Positions 55,281-64,000 of a stretch of 64,000 bases of DNA are shown here, piece by piece. Every line of letters starts with the position of its first letter. The first letter of the stretch is position 1. Both the position numbers and the translations under genes were made by a program. Where the stretch lies: positions 28,923,491-28,987,490 of the forward strand of contig JAKCOZ010000007.1 of assembly GCA_022605955.1 (NCBI GenBank). The letters run 5' to 3'. Source of the stretch: Rallus limicola. Lineage: Eukaryota > Chordata > Aves > Gruiformes > Rallidae. The notes beneath the pieces are model-generated. The model saw only the letters and a list, made by a program, of their open reading frames with translations. It was not told where the DNA came from and did no database searches.

Positions 55281-55627
55281 GCAGCCCTTCCTGCCGCCCA
55301 AACCAGCCGTTCAAATCGGCAGGATGTTTACTGTTAAAATGCCCCTTCCTCCCCGCGGCCCGGGCCGCCGCGCACTGCGCCTGCGCTTCACTCCGCGCCG
55401 TGAGCCGAGGGCAGGGCACCCAGTGGGAACGAGCCGACTGCACATGCGCCAACTTCCGTCGCTCTGCCACCGCCCGGGGGAAGGGGCGGGAAGGGGTGAT
55501 GGGGCTGGCGGAAGGTGGATGATTGACAGCGGCACGCTGTCACGGTTCGGGGGCGGGGCTAAGGCGGGGACTGAGGGATGTCTGTGCCGCTCCCGCAGGG
55601 CTGCGACGCCGTTCCGGGGCCTGGGGG

Positions 55628-55705
55628 GAGCGAGCGAGCGAGCGAGCGGGCGAGCGGGCGGGCGGGCGGCCGGACCTGAGGTTGGGCGGGGCGGGGCGGG
55701 GCGGA
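55628..55705. repeat. GC-rich tetranucleotide run and G4/Sp1 cluster
   Basis: GAGC/GGGC tetranucleotide repeats (55628-55670) followed by four overlapping GGGCGG boxes (55684-55705). The G-runs fit the G-quadruplex pattern. Confidence 0.85.
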
Positions 55706-55951
55706 CGCAGCTGCGGAGTGTAGGGGTGCAGCAGAGGCCGCGTCCGATGGCCGACCTGCCGTGTGCCAGACTGCGGCTGAGCGCCCCGGGCTCAGCTTTC
55801 GGGTCCGGCCTGTGCTGTCCGCGAGGACCGGCGTAGCGGTGCCAGGGCTCGGCCGGCTTGGTGCCCAGCGAAGCAGAAAGCACTGCCTTGCGGGTGTTTC
55901 CCCGAGCTTGTCGGTAACCCGCTCTGGAACCGAAGTCTCTAAGCTCTGTAC

Positions 55952-56117
55952 AGAGAGGGTGGTGAGGTGCTGGAACAGGCAGATGTTCAAGGCCAGGTTG
56001 GTTGGGGCCCTGGGCAACCTTGTCTAGATCATGCCTGTTGGTGGCCCTACCTGTGGCAGGGGATTGGAACTATGTGATCCTTGGGGTCCCTTCCAACCCG
56101 GACCATTCAGTCATTCT
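55952..56117 (+). mobile_element. CR1 3' end beside the RAD21 CpG island
   Basis: 'gagagggtggtgaggtgctg', 'gatgttcaaggccaggttgg', 'gggcaaccttgtctagatca' and 'ggggtcccttccaacccgg'. The copy abuts the island edge, ~0.7 kb upstream of the inferred RAD21 start and pointing away from the gene. Confidence 0.9.
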
Positions 56118-58847
56118 CCAGTAAAGCAGGCATCTGTCCCCTTGGTAGCCTGGCTCCTGGAGGAGTCTTTTCTCAGAGGCACTGGGAAGCCTGAAGCTAT
56201 GAGTAATCAACATTCTGGATCTTTAGCCCGAAGAGACACAAAAATACAAAAAACATATTAAAATAACCTCAGGGTTTTTTTATGTGTGTAACGGGGCATC
56301 AGTTTACAAAAATAATGTTAGAATACCAAGAAAAATCTTCCTACCAAGGGTTTAAGATATGCTACTGCTGTTTGTGATTATCCTTTCAGATAAAACTATC
56401 TTAGTAGATGATAACATCAACAGATAATATGTAAAAGCATGCAGGCTCAGTCTCTTGATCTTTTCCTCATGCAATTTTGCAGATTTCAGCATTCATATTC
56501 ATTAATAATGTCTTACTACGACCTTTTTACAGAACAAATGCTGATTCTCCCTATGCCCCACGTGGAGTTCTGCTAGGTGTAGTACTGTTTCACAGTGGGT
56601 TTTTTTCTGAGGAAAAACATCGGCTGCATCACCACAATTTACTGCCTCCTCTGTCCCCATATGAAGTAAGTTAGCAGCACAGGCATTGCCTAGGCTGTAC
56701 GCCATTGGGGCACTGATAAGTCACTTGAATTAGTTTAACAGTGCTGGTAGCAAATCCAACAAAAGTTAAAAAAGTGGCAAAATACACATCATTTGCTGCT
56801 ATAGGAAAATAACCCCTCATGGGGAAGGGAAAAAGGGGGAAAGCCTTTAAATAATAGTAAAATAATAACAGTAAAATAATAGCACAAGTGGTGAGTCCAT
56901 AGCATAGCCTTGCTTTGGCTCTTGTCATGCTGAGTGCTTACCTCAGTCACATGCATTGTAATAGCAAATAATTTCTCTGTCTCAGTGGCTGACAGTATTC
57001 GTGGGTTTTGCCCAAAATTGCTTTTCTAACTAGTATTGGCCAGTGTTTGCTGCTTGCCTGTCTAGAAGCCCTACATCATATTGCCTTTGACTGATAGCAG
57101 AAATTAATTGTGGGAGAGAATTTTGACCATTTTAAAAATTGTCACAACTATTTCCTAGATTATTGCCTATTTTTTTCAATAAAACAAAAAACGGGGGTCA
57201 GATTGTTTTTCTCAAGCTCTGTGCCACTTGAGCAAGCAATTCTGTCTATAAAAAGCATTATTTTTGAAACCAAAACTAGGGTATTTTAACCTTAAGATTT
57301 TGGTAGTACCTACCTACCATCTGATTAAAAGCATAAAGCTAGTACATAGGTCCAGTCCTTTCCAGATAATTCTCTGTAGCTGGGTTTTGCAGTTCTTCCA
57401 AAGTTTAGTTTCCCATCTTTCCAAACTTGATTATTACAGGGCTTTAAAAGTTCATACTTCAAAGCAGCAAGTGTATGCAAATCCCAGAGAGTTTATAGTC
57501 TAAATTTGGCTCAATTTAAATCTAGAGGATTTGAATTGTTATCACATCTGTTTCTCATAGCAGTATGTGACTACTGAAAAGATCAGTCTGTAATCTTGTC
57601 CTCTAATTTATTCTTGAAATTATTCTAAAATGATGCCAGTCTAATTTAATATGTCTTATTTTTTCCAAGGTACTTTAGTTTGGTGCTTTTTTGCTTCATC
57701 AAAAAAGAATGCTTCCTTCTGTCAAAATTAAAATCAAGACAGTTTGTTTGCATGGCCCAAAAACAGGGTTAATATAATATAAATATAAAAATGTTTCATT
57801 TTTACTGGGGACATGAATGCACTTAATGAGGAAGTTTAAATATTAATTTCAGTATAATTTTCAGATTTTCTGCTAAAAATGAAGCCAATTATAATACAGT
57901 AAATATGGAAGATCAAAATAGAGTGTGTTGGAACTTATGTCCATTGAGGTCCATCCACTGAAATATATTAGCTCTCTTCATTATTGATCATGTATTAACT
58001 TATTACATGACTCTTTCAAATGTTTCTGATCAAGTGAAATGTTTTTCAAGATTAGTCTTTTGCACTACCATTAAATTTTTTTAAGAAATCCATTCTTAAA
58101 ACCCCCCCCATATTCTCCATTTCTAATATTTGTTTACAGTTTTCTTTTCACTCAGGTTGGAAAGTACCTTAACTGTGCCGACCTGAGACAGACAGTGTAA
58201 CTTATCTTCCTGCCCCAATTTATTTTTTCTAAAGAACTACCACAAGAAAAGCAGCACACTGTTTGATTTGTATGCAGCACTCAGCGCTTTTCTGAATTTC
58301 TCCTCTGGCTCTGCTCAGACACATGCGTTCCAGATGGTACTTAAAAAAGCAAGCTTGTGACTATTATGTACACTATTGCTGGCATATAGCAGATCACATT
58401 ATGCAGTGACATTTAGAAAGAAACTGAGGCAAAAAGCCTATTTTCATTTCCAGCTTTGGTCAAGTGTATCTATCAGCCAACACACCCACGATTTTCAAGT
58501 ACGGAGCAACTCACTTCATGTGTAAATAATTTTCTTTTAGGAGAAAGGACAATGTGTCATAATTCTTTTTGAATAATTAAAGTAGAGGTTTTTTCCTGAT
58601 AAACATTTTCTCTTGAAATTTGAGATCCAGATCCTAAGTTGTACACCCATTTCCTTCCAATCTAAAACTATTTTGCCCGATCATTTCCACAGTACTAGCA
58701 ACATGGTTGACAGATAAACTGCTTTTTTCAGCCATCATAAAAGAAATTTAAGGATGGTCACAGTCATGCTTCTATCATGTGAAGTAGCAGAAAAAAATAC
58801 CATCATTTGTAATTTGCTTAGAACCCGTATGGTCTAAAAACTTTTTC
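56118..58847. other. Intergenic upstream of RAD21, no gene recognised
   Basis: About 2.7 kb AT-rich DNA. Only short, unrecognised open frames. No repeat identified. Confidence 0.6.
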
Positions 58848-59135
58848 ATTGAATGGTTTGGGTTGGAAGAGACCTTAAAGATCATCAAGTACCATCCCCC
58901 GGCCGTGGTAGGGACATCCTCCACTAGCTCAGGTTGCCCAAAGCCCCATCCAACCTGGCTTTTAAGACTGCCAAGCAGGGGGCAGCCACAGCTTCTCTGG
59001 GCAGCCTGTGCCAGGGCCTCACTTTCCTCATAGTGAAGATTTTTTTCCTGATATCCAACCTAAATCTATCCCCTTCCAATTTAAAACCATTCCACTTCAT
59101 CCTATCACTACTTGCCCTTATCAAAACATTTCAAG
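58848..59135 (-). mobile_element. CR1 LINE 3' end
   Basis: Antisense copy: 'tttgggttggaagagacctt', 'gggacatcctccactagctc', 'gggcagcctgtgccagggcc', 'ttcctgatatccaacctaaa'. It differs from the 24.2/45.6-kb subfamily in having the 'cactagctcaggttgccc' block. Confidence 0.94.
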
Positions 59136-59737
59136 GCAGATAAACCAAAGTTTGTCCAACATGTTGGACCTTCTCATCCTGTGTTTACAGCAAGTCAACT
59201 CTGCTGCAGCTGTAAAGAAGAGCAAGAGGTGCTAGGAAGGGACCTCCTGCAGCAAGTACAGATGGACAGGATTTCCAGCCATAAGCCATGACTGCCGTTA
59301 GGCAGTAGGTGTAAGGGTTTCTGAAATGGGCTCTCAGCTGCCACCACCAAATCAGCATGGTACTCTGTTCTCGCCGTTGGAAGACAAACATTTGCAGTCT
59401 AGCTGGTACTTCAGACTTCCTGTTTTCAGTATGAACCACCTCGCTCAGATTCCATGTGAAGTACATGAAAGATGGGGATAACTAAAAACATTGTATTCTT
59501 GCCTCTTCAGCTTTTTGTTCACAATGCAACCTGTTGCATGTAGCTCCTGGTAGAAGCATTTTCTGTTTGCTGGGGATTCTTTGTGTGGCAAGCAAAAGAT
59601 GTTTCCTACACTTTATTTCATTTGAGGAACACAAAGAGATATAACTGAAGCAAAAAAAGTCTAGTTTTCTGTAATTGCAGTAGAAATTCAACACTTGACA
59701 TGTCCTGATATGTGGAACATTGCTAAGCTGGAAGGAA
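59136..59737. other. Intergenic, nothing recognised
   Basis: About 600 bp between two CR1 copies of opposite orientation. Overlapping open frames on the - strand match nothing known to me. Confidence 0.6.
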
Positions 59738-60272
59738 TAGTGTGACCAGTACGGTTGAGGAAGTGATCTTGTCTCTGTACTCAGTACCGGTGAGGCCTCG
59801 CCTCGAGTGTTGTGTTTAGTTCTGTGCCACTCACTACAACAGAGACACTGAGCTGCTGGAGCATGTCCAGAGAAGGGCAAGAAAGCTCGTAGAGGGTTTA
59901 GAGCACAAATCTTATGAAGAGCAGCTGAAGGAATGGGGGTTGTTTAGCCTGGAGAAGAGGCAGCAGAGGGGGACCTTATCTCTCTCTACAACTACCTGAA
60001 GGAGGTTTTAGCCGGGTTGGTCTCTTCTCCCAAGTAACTGACAATAGGCCTCGAGTTTTTCAGGAGAGGTTTAGATTGGATATTAGGACAAATTTCACTG
60101 AGAGTGATTAGGCATTGGAACAGGCTGCCCAGAGAGGTGATGGAGACACGATACCTGGAGGTGTTCAAAAGATGATTAGACGTAGTACTCTAGGACATGT
60201 TTAATTTGACATGATGGTATTGGACTTGATTATCTTAGAGGTCTTTTCCAACCTTAAAGATTCAATGATCTG
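59738..60272 (+). mobile_element. CR1 LINE 3' end
   Basis: Sense copy reaching further 5' than most here: 'tctgtactcagtaccggtga', 'gcatgtccagagaagggcaa', 'tttagcctggagaagaggca', 'aacaggctgcccagagaggt', tail 'ggtcttttccaaccttaaag'. The 5' part derives from the end of ORF2, which is broken by stops. Confidence 0.94.
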
Positions 60273-62364
60273 ACACAGCAAATCATGCACCACATAACCA
60301 GTACAAATTGTACTGGGGTTTTCAAGGTCTCCGTAATTTTATTTCTTAGAATGGAACAGATTTTTTCTCAGCTTGGGAGAAATAGTGCAAGAATTACAAA
60401 TTACAGATTCAGCATTCTGATACTTGCTTTTTTGACTCAATTACATATCAGCCCACTTCTGCTGCACAGTTTTTAAAAGATTTAAGTTTGTTGTTATTCA
60501 AGAAGAAAACAGCCTTTCTCTTCCTAACACATTTTGTTTCCAGTAAGCTGAGACATGTGCTTAGCTATCTGTAATAATAATTTTCTGGAACAGCTTTTTT
60601 TTTTTTTTTAATTGCAATCTATCAGATTAATTTTTTTTTACATGCTGGAACTTAATAGGCTTCAGATTTAACCAATACACATCAATAAGGCTTTCTTGGA
60701 CTTGAGTGTTTGAAACTGCTACTCAGTTGCAGACTTTCTTCCTGTCTTCTGATACACTTTTCCCACACATTTCTGCCTTTCTCCTCCCAACCTGCTGACA
60801 ACAATTTGTGTTCATTTTTTACTTCTAAAGTTGATGAAAATGGTGAAACTAGTGAGGAAACTGGCTGGTAGCAGATGGTCCAGGGCAAAAAGCACAGACA
60901 CAGGTCTGCACGGAAAGGAGGGGCTGAAACCCAGCATCAGAAATACAAAAGACATGCGGATTTTTAAATGGACTTTCAGTCAAATCCACCAACTTGATAC
61001 ATAACCGTGAGTGCTGATGCTGTACAACATTTTAATTGAGAGCAGTCTTACATTAATGTAAACTCTGTAGAAATGAAACTATACAATCAGTGTGGTGATA
61101 TTCATGTAACACTTGCCCTGGGTGGTGTTCACTCTGAAAATGCTGTTAGGACCACAGAATCAGAAAGGTGTACAATACTGATATATATGAAAAGTATCTC
61201 TTATTGATAATGTCTGAAAGCATTCCCAAAATACAATGCACAAGGAGTTACACCATTTCTCACCCATTATAACCTACCATCCATTTCTCTAAATAGAGAA
61301 CTTTTTAAAAAACGTAATTAAAATAATTTAGCAATCATGAAAACACCTTTAGCTGTGGCTCTGAGGTGAGTACATCTCTAGGAGATAAAAAGCAAATTAA
61401 CTAGATTTTGGCACACTGTAATGATTAGATGGATTAGAATATTTTAGAATTCATAATGAGAATGTTGAGAATTTATTGTTGGTCCAGCTGTCCTTAGGCA
61501 ATGTGATTTTACTGTCCTCCCTTTTATCCAACTTCTCAGACTCCTGAGAAGGCAGTTTATATCATTATTTTCCATGTATTGACCTAAAAGGTGTTTATAT
61601 CCAACTACTGTTTTATATATCTTCTCTACTTGTAGTATCAGTCTTTCGAGTTAAAAAAAATTGTCAAAGAAGATAAATCTGATGCTTTGGAGACAGTATA
61701 CTTGTAGAATTTCTAAATTTCACTTTCCTGTATTTCACCATTTGCTGAAACTGATAGTTATAGTGCAGGCAGTGACCATAAAATCTTTCTGATGATGTAC
61801 ACCAAGATGCAGCAAAACTCTAAGTAGTCTCTTGGTAAGCCCTAAAATGTGGGATTCTATTAAATAACGGCACCTGTCTTTATCACAAGATTTCTTACTG
61901 TCTCTTTCTCACTCTTAACTTCCCAGTGGCAATGCAGAGTGCTGAGCTGCCAGAGCAAAACAACCTCATGTTTTGACGCTCTGCAGAGCTCACCAGGAAA
62001 GTACCCATCTTCCATCTGGTCACCTTACAGCTGCGGGCTAACTGTACCTCATGTAACTGACACTTTTCCTCGGCTCTGGAAACAGTTTTGCATGGAACGA
62101 AGTCGCTCCAACAGCACTCCTGCTGTCATCTCTGTTTTTCACTGTGGTGCTAAGATGTAGCTGCTGTTTTGAAGAGGATGTCAGTGGCTGCATCTAGCCC
62201 CTAAATGTGCAGTCATCCAGTGGTGATTTATCAAAGACAGAAGGTACAAGTTGTACCCTGCTCCAAAACACTGTCCACGCAGCACAGAAGACTCTTTAAG
62301 AAGAGTATGGATAATTAAATCAGCATCATAAACCTGCCTAAGATGATCTCCTGTGCAGCCTAGG
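60273..62364. other. Intergenic, no gene recognised
   Basis: About 2.1 kb AT-rich DNA. Poly(T) runs near 60596-60609 and 60631-60640. No gene or identifiable repeat. Confidence 0.6.
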
Positions 62365-62452
62365 TGATCTTGTTCTAGCAGGGGGGTTGGACTAGATGAT
62401 CTCCAGAGGTCCCTTCCAACCCCTATAATTCTGTGATTCTGTGTGATTCTGC
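62365..62452 (+). mobile_element. CR1 3' tail
   Basis: 'caggggggttggactagatg', 'ccagaggtcccttccaaccc' and the repeated 'attctgtgattctgtgtgat'. Same subfamily as the 19.98-kb copy, with more of its 5' part missing. Confidence 0.93.
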
Positions 62453-62779
62453 CATTATAGTTTGATAAAGTCATAAATGACTTCTAGAAACACACCCTGT
62501 CACTTTAAAGCTTTGATTCCATACTCAGAATTACATTGATTTCCGACCTATCGGACACGGGGCAAGCTTCTAGCAGCTTCTCACAGAATTCATCCTGGTG
62601 AATTTAGCCTTCACTTACCTTCTCCAGCCCTCTGTTTGACACTGATGAGGTCACATCTCAAACACTTTCTAATGGCTCCTGTCAGCAGGCTGCTGTTCAA
62701 ACATTTGGTGAGGGAGTGTATAGGGTACATGGACAGGCAAAGCAAAGTGGACCTCAGCCTAGAGAAGGCACCAGTGCGC

Positions 62780-63005
62780 TCTAAGAGCAGTCTTCCACTA
62801 TTTGGAGAGGGCTTTAGAAAGGACAGAGACACTGTAATGAAAGAACAAGAATCAGCAGTTTCAGGCTGCAGGGAGGGAAATGTTGATTTAAACTAGAAAA
62901 GAAGTTTCACCATGGTTTAGTTCTGGAGCAGGTTGCCCAAGGGTCTGTGAATGTTTGGCTTGGGGATATTCTTAAAAATCAGCTGCCTTAGTAGGAAACA
63001 ATGTT
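62780..63005 (+). mobile_element. Diverged CR1-like segment
   Basis: Weak CR1 landmarks in order: 'ccactatttggagagggctt', 'tttaaactagaaaagaagtt', 'gagcaggttgcccaagggtc', 'ggatattcttaaaaatcag'. It lacks its own 3' tail. Old and degraded, and the boundaries are soft. Confidence 0.55.
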
Positions 63006-63764
63006 GCAGCTTTGTTAAGGAGTCCATGTGAATGATACTGTGAACCTCCACCCTCTTCTCAATGTCCCTGGATTCCCATTTTTATTCAGTCCTGCCTGGG
63101 GCTTCTGGGGTTGACCTTGGGCCTGACCTATTGCTTTGCCTTCGTCTGATGGTTACTGGGCTGTCACCAGACACTCTTCATGTCACCCTTGCTCAGGGGT
63201 GGTGGGAGGGTGCCCAGTCTCTGCCTGTGCACGGCCAGCCTCAGCTCCTGGCTCATCTGCCCTCATGACACTGTTGCTGCTCCCTGGCAACGGGACTAGA
63301 AAGTCTTCTGTAAAACACACGCATCTCACACTCCCACAAACAAACACCAGGACATGTATGCCCAGGTAGTCCTTCCAGCATGGGGGCATCAGTATGCTTG
63401 GATCCAAGTGGTCAGTCCTGGAGTTCTGTTGGTGGACAAGGACACTGGCTACTGAAACCTCACCTTGTCTCCTGGCCTCTTCTTAGGCTGGGAACTATGT
63501 GCTGATTTTTGCACATGCCTTTTTGTACCCTTTAGGGCCTTTTGGTGATCAGTTTCTCCATCCTATCCCACCTCTCACAAGCTGTCAGCATTTACTCAGC
63601 TGGGCTTTGTCTGTGATCTGAGTGTCTTGAGAAGCTGCTATCTATGTGCTAGAATTTTGATGAGCTGCTAATCTCTAGGTGCCTTCAATTTGAGGTCATT
63701 CCTAGTGCTCTCCTCCTGCCTTTGATCCTTCCTGCTGCTGCTTCCACATCCCATGATCTATCCT
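63006..63764. other. Intergenic, nothing recognised
   Basis: About 760 bp, C/T-rich in places. No gene or clear repeat. It may be an insertion that separates two halves of one CR1 copy. Confidence 0.5.
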
Positions 63765-63852
63765 GAATCCAACCCTGCCTTGGGCAGCAAGCTTGGACTT
63801 GATGATCTCTATCAGCTCCTGCAGTTTACCTTTCTTGCAATTCTGTGAAATA
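63765..63852 (+). mobile_element. CR1 3' tail
   Basis: 'gggcagcaagcttggacttg', 'atgatctct' and a terminal 'gcaattctgtgaaatag'. The last ~150 bp of the window after it show nothing recognisable. Confidence 0.7.
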
Positions 63853-64000
63853 GTCCTAATGATATAATGCAGCCAAGGATTTTCTCAGTGAAAAATTTTA
63901 GGATATCCCATCGCCTAGAAAACGTTTATGATAACGGTACTGAGCACCCGGGATACTGGCCTCTTGGGAGTCTGTTATGTGAGTGGAGAAGTGAGAGGAA

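Larger units (their letters stand above)
54540..55930. promoter_or_regulatory. RAD21: CpG island, RAD21 promoter
   Basis: An abrupt change to very GC- and CpG-rich sequence over ~1.4 kb, in contrast with ~40% GC flanks. Motifs visible: YY1-type AAGATGGCGGC (55269-55279), NRF1-like TGCGCCTGCGCT (55376-55387), ETS-type ACTTCCG (55452-55458), E2F-like GGCGGGAA (55485-55492) and tandem Sp1 boxes (55684-55705). No TATA box is near the expected start. This is a typical housekeeping, cell-cycle-linked promoter. Open frames inside it are composition artefacts. Confidence 0.85.

Noticed and set aside
54510..55883. Open frames of 190-263 codons in the CpG island, both strands
   Set aside because: Overlapping Arg/Pro/Ala/Gly-rich frames caused by the lack of AT-rich stop codons. 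No conserved protein is recognisable.

Overview
This is a vertebrate nuclear genome window, almost certainly from a bird. The evidence is intron-rich genes with GT-AG junctions, many CR1 LINE tails ending in the typical ATTCTRTG-like repeats on both strands, two ERVL-type solo LTRs of a kind common in avian genomes, and a CpG-island promoter. No species can be named from the sequence alone. There are no bacterial-type operons, CRISPR arrays or rRNA genes.

Two protein-coding genes are recognisable, and they point toward each other. At the left edge, on the + strand, are the last two coding exons of UTP23 (1610-1784 and 2630-3013), the PIN-like small-subunit processome factor. Its first exon lies left of the window. 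On the - strand is the complete RAD21 gene (cohesin kleisin subunit). It has a CpG-island promoter and probable noncoding exon 1 near 55.2 kb, a start codon at 48172, 13 coding exons, a stop at 32219 and a 3' UTR ending near 30.6 kb. The exons join in frame to 633 codons plus stop, against 631 residues for the human protein, and every intron phase fits. UTP23 next to RAD21 is the same neighbourhood as on human 8q23-q24.

Layout: 1-3.1 kb UTP23 introns and 3' exons; 3.1-30.6 kb intergenic DNA with CR1 copies (including a 1.7-kb one carrying part of its reverse transcriptase), a deleted solo LTR, an ancient CR1 relic, and several dense repeat-free blocks that may be conserved enhancers; 30.6-55.3 kb RAD21; 54.5-55.9 kb CpG island; 56-64 kb intergenic DNA upstream of RAD21 with more CR1 copies.

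No new biological system is evident. The observations most worth checking are: the second known separase cleavage site of RAD21 (human Arg450) reads His while the first (Arg172) is kept; a lengthened pure glutamine run lies just before that site; a solo LTR with a perfect 5-bp target duplication sits in intron 13; a UG/UA-rich microsatellite lies about 50 nt after the exon 9 donor; a three-copy 29-30-bp repeat lies close to the exon 4 acceptor; and an orphan exon-like open segment lies at 13.0 kb.
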